Assembly (NCBI GenBank): GCA_016177805.1
Contig: JACOUN010000006.1
Span: forward strand, 1-64,000
Direction of reading: 5' to 3'
Length of the DNA stretch: 64,000 nucleotides
Origin: Rhodocyclales bacterium
GTDB lineage: Bacteria; Pseudomonadota; Gammaproteobacteria; Burkholderiales; Rhodocyclaceae
The notes under the pieces are model-generated. The model did no database searches, was not told the origin of the DNA, and worked only from the letters and a program-made list of their open reading frames with translations. This document shows, in pieces, positions 10,145 through 19,135 of the stretch. Position numbers and translations under genes: made by a program. Each line of letters begins with the position of its first letter. Positions within the stretch are counted from its first letter, which is position 1.

Positions 10145-11887
10145 ATGTCCGATCCCAGCGACAAGCCGCCGCAGGCGGGGGTGGCAGCTTTTGCCCAGGC
10201 GACGCAGATGATGGCGCAGGGGTTCTTCGACATGCTGTCGCGTCAGCATGCCGCGATCAAGGACAGCAGTGGCGTGGCCTTGCCCAGTCTGCAACTGCCC
10301 CAGTCGGGCGAGATGTCGCGCTTGCAGCAGCAGTTCGCCGACCGTCATGCGGCGTTGTGGTCGTCGATGCTTGCCCGCGAGCCGGGCAAGCCGCCTGAAC
10401 CGGTTGCCGTGGCGGAGCCTGGAGACAAGCGCTTTACCAGCGAGGAATGGAGTGCCAGCCCGGTCTACGACTATGTGCGCCAGGCCTATCTGCTGAACGC
10501 CCAGTATCTGACCCAGGTGGCCGATGCGTTGCCGCTGGCCGATGGGCGGGCCAAGGCGCGCGTCAGGTTTCTCACCCGGCAGTATCTGGACGCGCTGGCG
10601 CCGTCCAATTTCGCTGCGACCAACCCGGAGTTCGTCAAGGCGGCGCTGGAGAGCAAGGGCGAGAGCATCACCCGCGGCGTGCGGAACATGCTTTCCGATC
10701 TGGAAAAAGGGCGCATCTCGATGACCGACGAGTCGGCCTTCGAAATCGGCCGCAATCTTGCGATCACGCCTGGTTCGGTGATCTACGAGAACGCCTTGAT
10801 GCAGTTGATCCAGTACGCGCCGCTCACCGCCAAGGTGGCGGAGAAGCCGCTGCTGATCGTGCCGCCGTGCATCAACAAGTTCTACATCATGGATCTGCAA
10901 CCGGAGAATTCGCTGGTCCGGTTCATCGTCGAGCAGGGGGTGACGGTATTCCTGATTTCGTGGAAGAACCCCGGCCCGGAGGAGTCCGGCTTCGGCTGGG
11001 ATGATTACCTCGAAATGGGGCCGCTGGCGGCGCTGGAGGTGGTGCGCGCGGTGACACGCGTGGGCAAACCCAACGCGCTCGGGTTCTGCGTGGGCGGGAC
11101 GCTCCTGGCCAGCGCGCTGGGCGTGGCGCGCGCGCGCGGCGAAGATCCTGTGGAAAGCCTGACATTGATGACGACCCTGCTCGATTTCGCCGACGCCGGG
11201 GAGCTTGGCTGCCTGGTCGATGAGGCCAGCGTGACGGCACGCGAAGCGGCCATCGGCAAGGGCGGATTGTTGCGCGGGCAGGAGCTGGCGAGCGTGTTTT
11301 CGTCCTTACGCGCGAACGACCTGATATGGCAATATGTTGCCGGGAACTACCTGAAGGGCAAGAAGCCCCAGGCGTTCGACCTGTTGTACTGGAACGCCGA
11401 CAGCACCAATCTTCCGGGGCCGTTCCTGACCTGGTACTTGCGCAACATGTACCTGGAGAACAGTTTGCGCGTGCCCGGCAAGCTCAGGATGCTGGGTGCC
11501 AAGGTGGATCTGGGCAAGATCACCGCGCCCGCGTATCTGCTGGCGACCAGCGAGGATCATATCGTTCCATGGAAAAGCGCCTACCTGGCGCGCAACCTGC
11601 TCGGAGGGGAGACGACATTCGTGCTGGGCGCCAGCGGCCACATCGCGGGGGCCATCAATCCGGCGTCGCGCAATCGCCGCAGCTACTGGTCCAGCCCGTC
11701 GGGGGTGGCCGATCCCGACGAGTGGCTGGAAACCGCCACCGAGCATCGCGGAACATGGTGGCTGCACTGGATAGAGTGGCTCAAGATCCACAGCGGCAAG
11801 CAGGTCAACGCGCGCAACAAGGCCGGCAATGCCCGCTTTCCGCTGATCGAACCCGCGCCGGGGCGTTATGTCCGGCGGCGTGCATAG
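10145..11887 (+). CDS. phaC: Class I poly(3-hydroxyalkanoate) synthase
   Basis: Polymerises (R)-3-hydroxybutyryl-CoA into PHB at the granule surface. The 580-residue length is normal for class I. An N-terminal region of about 200 residues precedes the alpha/beta-hydrolase core with the lipase-like box GFCVGG. The catalytic triad is Cys315, Asp471 (SEDHIVPW) and His499 (SGHIAG), corresponding to C319/D480/H508 of Cupriavidus PhaC. The start at 10145 is set by a strong aggagg 5 bases upstream; the frame is open further left but that part is not PhaC-like. It is followed by two phaB genes; no phaA thiolase is in the window. Confidence 0.96.
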   Translation: MSDPSDKPPQAGVAAFAQATQMMAQGFFDMLSRQHAAIKDSSGVALPSLQLPQSGEMSRLQQQFADRHAALWSSMLAREPGKPPEPVAVAEPGDKRFTSEEWSASPVYDYVRQAYLLNAQYLTQVADALPLADGRAKARVRFLTRQYLDALAPSNFAATNPEFVKAALESKGESITRGVRNMLSDLEKGRISMTDESAFEIGRNLAITPGSVIYENALMQLIQYAPLTAKVAEKPLLIVPPCINKFYIMDLQPENSLVRFIVEQGVTVFLISWKNPGPEESGFGWDDYLEMGPLAALEVVRAVTRVGKPNALGFCVGGTLLASALGVARARGEDPVESLTLMTTLLDFADAGELGCLVDEASVTAREAAIGKGGLLRGQELASVFSSLRANDLIWQYVAGNYLKGKKPQAFDLLYWNADSTNLPGPFLTWYLRNMYLENSLRVPGKLRMLGAKVDLGKITAPAYLLATSEDHIVPWKSAYLARNLLGGETTFVLGASGHIAGAINPASRNRRSYWSSPSGVADPDEWLETATEHRGTWWLHWIEWLKIHSGKQVNARNKAGNARFPLIEPAPGRYVRRRA

Positions 11888-12003
11888 GATGTTCTGATTC
11901 TCGATGAGCTTACAGGCAATTACTGGTGGCAGTGAAAACGGGGGGCACTGCCGGGCAACGCACCAGACCCTTCGAAAGATGAATCGGGAGAGGAGGTAGC
12001 ACC

Positions 12004-12744
12004 ATGACAAGAGTTGCACTCGTTACAGGTGGCATGGGTGGTCTCGGAGAGGCCGTCTGCATCAAGCTGGCGGCCCTCGGATACAGGGTTGTCACGACAC
12101 ACTCGCCCGGCAATGCCAAGGCTGCGGACTGGCTGCAGAACATGCATAACATGGGATACGGGTTCAAGGCCTATCCGTGTGATGTGTCCGACTTCGATTC
12201 ATGCAAGGCGTGCGTGGAACAGGTGGCCAACGAGGTGGGGCCCGTCGATGTGCTGGTCAATAACGCCGGTATAACCCGCGACATGACCTTCAAGAAGATG
12301 ACCAAGAATGACTGGGATGCCGTGATCAAGACCAACCTCGACAGCGTCTTCAACATGACCAAGCAGGTCATGGACGGGATGGTGGAGCGCAAGTGGGGGC
12401 GTGTGATCAACGTGTCGTCGGTCAACGGCCAGAAGGGCGCGTTCGGGCAGACCAACTACTCGGCCGCCAAGGCCGGCATGCATGGCTTCACCAAGGCGCT
12501 GGCGCTGGAAGTGGCGCGCAGCGGCGTGACTGTCAATACGATTTCGCCTGGTTATATCGGCACCAAGATGGTCATGGCCATTCCGCAGGAGATTCTCGAT
12601 TCCAAGATCCTGCCGCAGATACCCGTGTCGCGCCTCGGCAAACCCGAGGAAATCGCGGGTCTGGTGGCGTACCTGTCATCGGAAGAGGCGGCGTTCGTGA
12701 CCGGAGCCAATATTTCGATCAATGGTGGCCAGCACATGTTCTGA
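12004..12744 (+). CDS. phaB: Acetoacetyl-CoA reductase, copy 1
   Basis: NADPH-dependent reductase of 246 residues that makes (R)-3-hydroxybutyryl-CoA for PhaC. It is a classical SDR: nucleotide motif TGGMGGLG near residues 8-15, NNAG at 86-89, catalytic Ser138, Tyr152 and Lys156 (YSAAK). The C-terminus has Ile-Asn-Gly-Gly-Gln-His-Met as in PhaB. The ribosome site aggagg lies at 11992-11997. The 116-base gap from phaC contains an imperfect hairpin (ggcagtg...cactgcc). Confidence 0.95.
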   Translation: MTRVALVTGGMGGLGEAVCIKLAALGYRVVTTHSPGNAKAADWLQNMHNMGYGFKAYPCDVSDFDSCKACVEQVANEVGPVDVLVNNAGITRDMTFKKMTKNDWDAVIKTNLDSVFNMTKQVMDGMVERKWGRVINVSSVNGQKGAFGQTNYSAAKAGMHGFTKALALEVARSGVTVNTISPGYIGTKMVMAIPQEILDSKILPQIPVSRLGKPEEIAGLVAYLSSEEAAFVTGANISINGGQHMF

Positions 12745-12934
12745 GCACAAGGGTTTGAATGACGGCGCCGGCGAAGGTCGGCGCCGATTTATTGCGTCGC
12801 AACATTTTTTTGCATTTCGCGCTATAATTGGATCCGCTGGGCGGCTTGTGCGCCGCCGCAAGGCACTGTCGAAAACCGTCGCGGTGACTCGTCAGTTGCT
12901 TATCAATATTCAACTTGCAGCGAAAGGATCCAGT
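12745..12934 (+). promoter_or_regulatory. phaB1-phaB2 spacer with hairpin and promoter-like -10
   Basis: An early GC hairpin (cggcgcc / ggcgccg, about 12763-12786) could end phaB1 transcription weakly. A perfect TATAAT at 12823-12828 follows, without a convincing -35 at 17 bases. This suggests the second phaB has its own promoter. Ribosome site aaagga is at 12923-12928. Confidence 0.45.
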
Positions 12935-13675
12935 ATGTCCCAGAGAATTGCACTAGTAACGGGAGCCATGGGTGGCCTCGGCACGGCCATCTGTCAAGCG
13001 CTGTCCAAGGATGGTGTGAAGGTCGTGGCCAACTGCCTGCCGGGTTTTCCGCAACGGGACGAATGGCTGGCGCGTCAGCGCGAGCTCGGTTTCGAATTCG
13101 TTGCCGCCGAAGGTGACGTGTCCGACTATGAGTCCTGCCGCGACATGGTTGCGCGTATCGAAGCCGAAGTGGGTCAGGTGGATATCCTGGTCAACAACGC
13201 CGGAATCACGCGTGACAAGTTCTTTCCGAAGATGGAAAAGTCCCAGTGGGATGCGGTGATCAATACCAATCTGAACAGCCTCTTCAACGTGACCCATCAC
13301 GTGTCGGCGAAGATGGCCGAGCGCGGCTGGGGCCGGATCGTCAATATCTCTTCGGTCAACGGCGTCAAGGGTCAGGCGGGTCAGGCCAACTACTCGACCG
13401 CCAAGGCGGGGGTGCTCGGTTTCACCAAGGCGCTCGCGGCCGAGCTTGCCAACAAGGGCGTGACGGTTAACGCAATTGCTCCGGGCTATGTGGGCACCGA
13501 GATGGTGATGGCGATTCGTGATGACATCCGCCAGGGCATCATCGATACCATACCGATGAAGCGCCTGGGCAAGCCAGAGGAAATCGGTGGGCTGTGCTCG
13601 TACCTGGCATCGGATCTGGCGGGCTACATCACCGGTGCGACCATCAACATCAACGGTGGCTTGCACATGTGCTGA
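12935..13675 (+). CDS. phaB: Acetoacetyl-CoA reductase, copy 2
   Basis: Tandem paralogue of the preceding gene, also 246 residues and SDR family, with TGAMGGLG, catalytic Tyr153 and Lys157 (YSTAK) and the same C-terminal His-Met end. The two proteins differ at many positions, so this is an old duplication with room for different cofactor preference or expression. I start it at the ATG 12935 after aaagga; the longer open frame upstream covers the promoter. A strong terminator follows. Confidence 0.94.
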   Translation: MSQRIALVTGAMGGLGTAICQALSKDGVKVVANCLPGFPQRDEWLARQRELGFEFVAAEGDVSDYESCRDMVARIEAEVGQVDILVNNAGITRDKFFPKMEKSQWDAVINTNLNSLFNVTHHVSAKMAERGWGRIVNISSVNGVKGQAGQANYSTAKAGVLGFTKALAAELANKGVTVNAIAPGYVGTEMVMAIRDDIRQGIIDTIPMKRLGKPEEIGGLCSYLASDLAGYITGATININGGLHMC

Positions 13676-13708
13676 TGCAGCATCGCGGGTTCTGACCGCG
13701 TGCCGAAG

Positions 13709-13733
13709 CCCCGCTCCCGAGCGGGGTTTTTTT
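13709..13733 (+). terminator. Intrinsic terminator after phaB2
   Basis: Arms ccccgct and agcgggg with a short cccg loop, followed by seven T (13727-13733). It ends the phaC-phaB-phaB unit before phaR. Confidence 0.92.
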
Positions 13734-13747
13734 GTTTCGCGGCGCGG

Positions 13748-13753
13748 TATAAT
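13748..13753 (+). promoter_or_regulatory. Probable phaR -10 element
   Basis: TATAAT directly after the terminator and 45 bases before phaR. No good -35 is seen at normal spacing, so only the -10 is supported. Confidence 0.45.
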
Positions 13754-13797
13754 GAACGATCCGTGTATCAGAACCGCGTGCGAGGAGACACTATAAA

Positions 13798-14442
13798 ATG
13801 GCCGACAAAGCTCGTCTGATCAAGAAATATCCGAACCGGCGTTTGTATGACACCCGGACCAGCTCGTACATCACGCTTGCCGACGTCAAGGAGTTGGTGC
13901 TCGGGCGGGAGGAGTTCCAGGTGGTTGACGCCAAGACCGGTGAAGACCTGACGCGCAGCATACTGTTGCAGATCATTCTTGAAGAAGAGGCGGGTGGGGC
14001 GCCCATGTTTACCAGTGATCTGCTGTCGCACATGATCCGCTTCTATGGCAACGCCACCCAGGGGATGATGGGCAAGTACCTGGAGAACAACATCAAGGCG
14101 TTCACCGAAATGCAGGCCAAACTGCAAGACCAGACGCGTGCGATCTACGGTGACAACAGTCCGATTTCCCAGGATCTGTGGGCCCAGTTTCTCAACTTCC
14201 AGGGGCCGGCGCTGCAAAGCGTGATGGGGTCCTATGTTGAGCAGAGCAAGAAGATGTTCGATCAGATGCAGGAGCAGATCGAGAGCCAGACACGCAATAT
14301 CTTCGCCGGCTTCCCGTTCCCGAACTACACCCCCACGGCCGCTGATGATAAGCGGCAGGGACGGGCGGGCAGCGCTGACGAGGATGAAACGGTGCCTGCG
14401 GGTTCTGGCGAGAAGGCTCATCGCACCACCCACAAACGATAG
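13798..14442 (+). CDS. phaR: Polyhydroxyalkanoate synthesis regulator PhaR
   Basis: DNA- and granule-binding repressor of 214 residues that senses nascent PHB and controls phasin and pha genes. The N-terminal PhaR DNA-binding domain is plain (Ile-Lys-Lys-Tyr-Pro-Asn-Arg-Arg-Leu-Tyr-Asp-Thr), followed by two PHB accumulation regulatory blocks. The region around residues 90-170 is Gln/Met-rich and probably coiled, suiting binding to hydrophobic polymer. The tail is acidic then basic and poorly conserved. Confidence 0.94.
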   Translation: MADKARLIKKYPNRRLYDTRTSSYITLADVKELVLGREEFQVVDAKTGEDLTRSILLQIILEEEAGGAPMFTSDLLSHMIRFYGNATQGMMGKYLENNIKAFTEMQAKLQDQTRAIYGDNSPISQDLWAQFLNFQGPALQSVMGSYVEQSKKMFDQMQEQIESQTRNIFAGFPFPNYTPTAADDKRQGRAGSADEDETVPAGSGEKAHRTTHKR

Positions 14443-14490
14443 CGCCGCACGCCTCGTTTCAGCAGTGTGGCCGCTTTCCCGGCAGAGAAT

Positions 14491-15822
14491 ATGACGCAAC
14501 AGACAATGCAGGGCGCACCGCGAGTCGGCTTCGTGTCACTCGGGTGTGCCAAGGCCACCGTTGACTCCGAGCGCATCCTTACGCGGCTACGCACCGAAGG
14601 CTATGATATTTCGGGCAGCTACGACGATGCCGACCTGGTGGTCGTCAATACCTGCGGATTCATCGATGCGGCGGTCGAAGAGTCGCTCGACGCGATAGGC
14701 GAGGCGCTGTCCGAGAACGGCAAGGTCATCGTGACCGGCTGTCTGGGCGCGCGCGACGATGTGATCCTCGCGGCGCACCCGCAGGTGCTCGCGGTGACCG
14801 GTCCGCACGCGACCGAAGAGGTCATGCGGGCCGTGCACCAGCATCTGCCCAAGCCGCACGATCCGTTCGTCGACCTGGTGCCGCCGCAAGGGGTGCGCCT
14901 GACTCCGGGGCACTACGCCTACCTCAAGATTTCGGAAGGATGCAACCATCGCTGCACCTTCTGCATCATCCCGTCGCTGCGCGGCGATCTGGTCAGCCGC
15001 CCGGTGCACGACGTGATGCGGGAGGCCGAGGCGCTGGTCAACTCGGGGGTCAAGGAGCTGCTGGTGGTGTCACAAGACACCAGCGCCTATGGCGTGGACA
15101 TGAAATATCGCACCGGCTTCTGGAACGGCCGCCCGCTCAAGACCCGTCTGGTGGATCTCGCGAAGGCTCTTGGCGAACTGGGAGTGTGGGTGCGCATGCA
15201 CTATGTCTACCCCTACCCCAGCGTTGACGATCTGATTCCACTGATGGCCGAAGGGCTCATCCTGCCTTACCTCGACATACCTTTCCAGCACGCCAGCCCG
15301 CGTATCCTGAAAGCGATGAAACGTCCTGCCAGTGCCGAGAACGTGCTTGAGCGGATACGGAAGTGGCGCAGCATCTGCCCGGATCTGACGTTGCGTTCGA
15401 CCTTCATCACCGGTTTTCCGGGTGAGACCGATGAGGATTTCGAACTGTTGCTGCAGTTTTTGCAGGAGGCGCAACTGGATCGGGTCGGCGCCTTCGCGTA
15501 TTCGCCGGTCGACGGCGCGGTCGCCAACGAACTCGCCGACCCCGTGCCAGACGACGTGCGCGAGCAGCGCCGCATGCAGTTGATGGAATTCCAGGAAGAC
15601 ATCTCGACCCAGCGCCTGGAGCGCTGGATAGGGCGGGAACTGACCGTGCTGGTTGACGAGGTCGATGAAGAAGGCGCTCTCGCCAGGTCATGTGCCGACG
15701 CCCCCGATGTGGATGGCCTGGTGGTGATTCCCGATGGCGAGGGCTGTACGCCCGGCGAGTTCGTACGGGTGCGCATCACCGACTGTGATGTTCATGATCT
15801 CTATGCCGAGCCGATAGGCTAA
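14491..15822 (+). CDS. rimO: Ribosomal protein S12 methylthiotransferase RimO
   Basis: Radical-SAM enzyme that puts a methylthio group on the conserved Asp of ribosomal protein S12. It is 443 residues from the ATG at 14491 (ggcagaga just upstream). Domains run UPF0004 (Cys19 in [12 protein letters not shown], then NTCGF and TGCLG cysteines for the auxiliary cluster), radical SAM core with CxxxCxxC at Cys151, 155 and 158, and a C-terminal TRAM domain. The motif SLGCAK, where SLGCPK is common, is a minor variant. Confidence 0.95.
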   Translation: MTQQTMQGAPRVGFVSLGCAKATVDSERILTRLRTEGYDISGSYDDADLVVVNTCGFIDAAVEESLDAIGEALSENGKVIVTGCLGARDDVILAAHPQVLAVTGPHATEEVMRAVHQHLPKPHDPFVDLVPPQGVRLTPGHYAYLKISEGCNHRCTFCIIPSLRGDLVSRPVHDVMREAEALVNSGVKELLVVSQDTSAYGVDMKYRTGFWNGRPLKTRLVDLAKALGELGVWVRMHYVYPYPSVDDLIPLMAEGLILPYLDIPFQHASPRILKAMKRPASAENVLERIRKWRSICPDLTLRSTFITGFPGETDEDFELLLQFLQEAQLDRVGAFAYSPVDGAVANELADPVPDDVREQRRMQLMEFQEDISTQRLERWIGRELTVLVDEVDEEGALARSCADAPDVDGLVVIPDGEGCTPGEFVRVRITDCDVHDLYAEPIG

Positions 15823-15829
15823 ATCACCC

Positions 15830-16747
15830 ATGTACGAGTCAGCGCTCGTAACCAAGAGTGATGGCAGCCCGGTGCTCGGGCTGGCATTGGGCAGCGGCGC
15901 GGCGCGTGGCTGGGCGCATATCGGGGTCATACAGGCGCTGGCCGCTGAAGGGATAGTCCCGGATGTGGTGTGCGGCTGCTCCATCGGGGCGCTGGTGGGG
16001 GCGGCCTATGTTTCAGGCAAGCTCGAACCGCTCGCCGGCTGGGTCACCTCGCTGGATTGGCAGGACGTGGTGGCGATGCTCGACATCAGCTTCAAGGGCG
16101 GCCTGATTCATGGCGACCGGGTCGTGCAGCACTGCGCCCAGCATTTTTTCATGGGCGATTTCGCTAGCCTGTCCAAACCCTTTGCGTGCGTGGCGACCGA
16201 GCTGTCGTCGGGGCGCGAGGTGTGGTTGCGCGAAGGCAGTCTTGCCGATGCCGTGCGGGCTTCGATTGCGCTACCGGGGCTGTTTTCCCCTGTGTCGCGA
16301 GGCGGGCGCGTGCTGGTCGATGGGGGATTGGTGAACCCCGTTCCGGTGTCCTTGTGCCGCGCCCTGGGCGCGGATGTGGTGATCGCGGTCGAGCTGGGCT
16401 CGGGGGTGGTCGGGCGTACTCTCAGAAAGAACGGCAAGACCCTGCTGTCGACCGGTGCCGAGGATAACTGGATGCAACGGCTGCTGAGTACGGTGGGGCT
16501 GCGTGGTGAGACGTCTGACACGGTGTCTCCGTCGCTTGGCGACGTGGTGACCTCCAGCATCAACATCATGCAGATGCGTATCGCGCGCAGCCGCCTTGCC
16601 GGCGAGCCGGCCGACGTGCTGGTGTCGCCGCGCGTCGCGCAGCTCAACATGATGGAATTCGATCGCGCACGCGATGCGATCGACGAGGGGGAGGCCGCAG
16701 TCAAACGCGTGCTGCCGTCACTGCAGCACGCCCTCGGAATGGAGTGA
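15830..16747 (+). CDS. Patatin-like phospholipase family protein (RssA type)
   Basis: A 305-residue bacterial patatin. The oxyanion motif (Gly-Ser-Gly-Ala-Ala-Arg-Gly-Trp), nucleophile elbow Gly-Cys-Ser-Ile-Gly and catalytic Asp-Gly-Gly are all present, so it should be an active serine-aspartate lipid acyl hydrolase. No signal peptide is seen, implying a cytoplasmic or membrane-associated enzyme. It lies 7 bases after rimO and 6 bases before the next gene, likely one operon. Substrate unknown. Confidence 0.88.
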   Translation: MYESALVTKSDGSPVLGLALGSGAARGWAHIGVIQALAAEGIVPDVVCGCSIGALVGAAYVSGKLEPLAGWVTSLDWQDVVAMLDISFKGGLIHGDRVVQHCAQHFFMGDFASLSKPFACVATELSSGREVWLREGSLADAVRASIALPGLFSPVSRGGRVLVDGGLVNPVPVSLCRALGADVVIAVELGSGVVGRTLRKNGKTLLSTGAEDNWMQRLLSTVGLRGETSDTVSPSLGDVVTSSINIMQMRIARSRLAGEPADVLVSPRVAQLNMMEFDRARDAIDEGEAAVKRVLPSLQHALGME

Positions 16748-16753
16748 TCCGAC

Positions 16754-18169
16754 ATGCTTGCTGACAGGGTGGTTCTTGATCAGTTGACGCTCGCGCTCGG
16801 CGCCGCACGTGTGGCGAGCACCCCGGCCGAAATGGCGCCGTACATAGAGGATTGGCGCGGGCGCTACCGTGGCGACGCGCTGGCGGTGGTCCATCCTGGA
16901 ACGGTCGATGAAGTTGCCGCCGTGGTCGGGATTTGTGCCGCGCGGCAGGTATCCATCGTGCCGCAAGGCGGCAATACCGGCCTGTGCGGCGGTGCGACAC
17001 CCCTGCAGGGCGGTCGGTCGGTGGTGGTCAATCTGTCGCGCATGAATCGCATCCGCCAGATCGACGTGGACAACAACACCTTGATTGCCGAGGCCGGGTG
17101 CACCCTGGCGGCAGTGCAGGCGGCGGCGGCTGGCGTTGATCGCTTGTTCCCGCTGTCGCTGGCGGCGGAAGGCAGTTGTGAGATAGGCGGCAACTTGTCG
17201 ACCAACGCTGGTGGCGTGCATGTGCTGCGCTACGGCAACATGCGCGAGCTGACCCTGGGGCTGGAGGTCGTGCTGCCCGACGGACGGGTCTGGAACGGGC
17301 TGCGTGCCCTGCGCAAGGACAACACTGGCTACGACCTGAAACACCTGTTCATTGGGGCGGAAGGCACTTTGGGCATCGTCACCGCCGCCGTGCTCAAGCT
17401 GTTTCCGCGCCCCAGGGCCCGCGTTGCCGCGTGGCTGGATATTCCCGCGCCGGCAGCGGCGGTCAAGTTGCTGGGACTCCTGCAGGCCCGTTGTGGCGAA
17501 CGCTTGACGGCATTCGAGATCATCGGGCGTGAGGCGTTGAATCTCGTGTGCAAGCATCTGCCAAACGCGCGCGCGCCGTTCCCGTCGAATCCCGAATGGT
17601 CGGTGCTGGTGGAACTCTCCGACCCCCTGGAAGGGGCGCGGCTTGAAGGCATGCTTGAAGCCACTCTGGCTGCCGCGATCGACTCCGATCTGGTGCGTGA
17701 TGCGGTACTTGCCGCAAACCTCGCGCAGACCGAGGCCCTGTGGGCCTTGCGCGAGAACATCTCGGAAGCGCAACGGCTGGAAGGCATCAGCATCAAGCAC
17801 GACATCGCGGTCCCCGTCAGCCGCATCGCCGAGTTCATCGAACGCGCCGGTGCTGCGCTGAAGGCGCGCTGGCCGGATACTCGCCTGGTCGTGTTCGGTC
17901 ATATCGGCGACGGCAATCTCCACTACAACCTCTCCCGCCCGGATGCGGTGAGCAATCAGCAGTTCATCGCCGAAACAGGGGTAGTGAACCGGGTCGTACA
18001 CGACCTGGTGCATCAACTAGGAGGTTCGATTTCGGCCGAGCACGGGCTGGGGCAGCTCAAAAGGCAGGAAATCCTGCGCTACAAGGATGAGGTCGAACTG
18101 GATCTGATGCGGCGGGTGAAGTCGGTCCTCGATCCACAGGCGCTGATGAATCCGGGCAAGCTCATCTGA
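16754..18169 (+). CDS. FAD-linked 2-hydroxyacid dehydrogenase (D-lactate / D-2-hydroxyglutarate type)
   Basis: 471-residue flavoprotein of the GlcD/DLD/D2HGDH family. The N-terminal FAD-binding PCMH domain has Pro-Gln-Gly-Gly-Asn-Thr-Gly-Leu-Cys-Gly-Gly and Gly-Gly-Asn-Leu-Ser-Thr-Asn-Ala-Gly-Gly. The C-terminal FAD-oxidase domain has the metal/substrate motif Gly-His-Ile-Gly-Asp-Gly-Asn-Leu-His and Ser-Ala-Glu-His-Gly-Leu-Gly. Electrons probably go to quinone or ETF. Exact hydroxyacid substrate is not decidable from sequence. Confidence 0.88.
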   Translation: MLADRVVLDQLTLALGAARVASTPAEMAPYIEDWRGRYRGDALAVVHPGTVDEVAAVVGICAARQVSIVPQGGNTGLCGGATPLQGGRSVVVNLSRMNRIRQIDVDNNTLIAEAGCTLAAVQAAAAGVDRLFPLSLAAEGSCEIGGNLSTNAGGVHVLRYGNMRELTLGLEVVLPDGRVWNGLRALRKDNTGYDLKHLFIGAEGTLGIVTAAVLKLFPRPRARVAAWLDIPAPAAAVKLLGLLQARCGERLTAFEIIGREALNLVCKHLPNARAPFPSNPEWSVLVELSDPLEGARLEGMLEATLAAAIDSDLVRDAVLAANLAQTEALWALRENISEAQRLEGISIKHDIAVPVSRIAEFIERAGAALKARWPDTRLVVFGHIGDGNLHYNLSRPDAVSNQQFIAETGVVNRVVHDLVHQLGGSISAEHGLGQLKRQEILRYKDEVELDLMRRVKSVLDPQALMNPGKLI

Positions 18170-18194
18170 TTGCCCAAGATAGCGGGTTTCGGGC

Positions 18195-18223
18195 TTTACA
18201 CGGGTTCAGCGGCACCCTATAAT
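18195..18223 (+). promoter_or_regulatory. Promoter of the first tRNA triad
   Basis: TTTACA (18195-18200) and TATAAT (18218-18223) with the optimal 17-base spacer, followed by a GC-rich discriminator as in stringently controlled stable-RNA promoters. Confidence 0.8.
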
Positions 18224-18241
18224 GCGCGCTCTTTCGGGGAC

Positions 18242-18317
<76 letters not shown>

Positions 18318-18333
18318 ATCGAAGAGACACTAG

Positions 18334-18409
18334 GTCCCCATCGTCTAGAGGCCTAGGACATCGCCCTTTCACGGCGGTAACCGGGGTTCGAATCCCCGTG
18401 GGGACGCCA
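18334..18409 (+). tRNA. tRNA-Glu (anticodon TTC)
   Basis: 76 bases with encoded CCA. Anticodon loop CTTTCAC gives TTC. The T arm GGTTCGAAT is standard. Confidence 0.97.
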
Positions 18410-18469
18410 GACAAGGCGACACGTCGAAGACGGGTCGCAAGCCGGAGCGGTAGCGCCGGTAGCAGTTCA

Positions 18470-18546
18470 GGAGTGGTAGTTCAGTTGGTTAGAATACCGG
18501 CCTGTCACGCCGGGGGTCGCGGGTTCGAGTCCCGTCCACTCCGCCA
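18470..18546 (+). tRNA. tRNA-Asp (anticodon GTC)
   Basis: 77 bases with encoded CCA. Anticodon loop CTGTCAC gives GTC. Third member of the first triad. Confidence 0.97.
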
Positions 18547-18622
18547 ATATCGAGTCACCCTGCCGACGGTTCAACCGGGTGCGGGGCGCAGGTGGAAACG
18601 GCACGGATGTTGTGTCGGAGGC

Positions 18623-18651
18623 TTGCGGTAGTAGGGTTGCATGGCTATAAT
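18623..18651 (+). promoter_or_regulatory. Promoter of the second tRNA triad
   Basis: TTGCGG (18623-18628) and TATAAT (18646-18651), 17-base spacer, 13 bases before the second tRNA-Ala. The second triad can therefore be transcribed independently of the first. Confidence 0.7.
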
Positions 18652-18664
18652 GCGCAGCTCCGTT

Positions 18665-18740
<76 letters not shown>

Positions 18741-18756
18741 ATCGGAGTAACACTAG

Positions 18757-18832
18757 GTCCCCATCGTCTAGAGGCCTAGGACATCGCCCTTTCACGGCGG
18801 TAACCGGGGTTCGAATCCCCGTGGGGACGCCA
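18757..18832 (+). tRNA. tRNA-Glu (anticodon TTC), second copy
   Basis: Same sequence as 18334-18409, also displaced by 423 bases. The spacer before it differs at a few positions from the first copy. Confidence 0.97.
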
Positions 18833-18892
18833 GACAAGGCGGCACGTCAGTGACGGGTCGCGAGCCGGAACGGTAGCTCCGGTAGCAGTTCA

Positions 18893-18969
18893 GGAGTGGT
18901 AGTTCAGTTGGTTAGAATACCGGCCTGTCACGCCGGGGGTCGCGGGTTCGAGTCCCGTCCACTCCGCCA
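18893..18969 (+). tRNA. tRNA-Asp (anticodon GTC), second copy
   Basis: Same sequence as 18470-18546, displaced by 423 bases. It is followed closely by an intrinsic terminator. Confidence 0.97.
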
Positions 18970-18974
18970 ACACC

Positions 18975-19006
18975 AAAACGGGAAGCCAGCAGGCTTCCCG
19001 TTTTTC
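18975..19006 (+). terminator. Intrinsic terminator of the tRNA cluster
   Basis: Arms acgggaagcc and ggcttcccgt with loop agca, preceded by AAAA and followed by a T-rich run (ttttctttt). Confidence 0.93.
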
Positions 19007-19135
19007 TTTTCCTCACACACGTTACCCTTTGCTGGCGCAGTTCGCGCAAAGTACGCTACAGTCTTGCACCATACGCATGGGTATGGGGCAAGACTGCTCC
19101 CGGCGTTCAACCAAACAGTTACGGTGAGGCAAGGC

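Noticed and set aside
9791-10900. Long minus-strand frame extending the small membrane gene into phaC
   Set aside because: Only the last 74 codons look like protein; the remainder is antisense to phaC.
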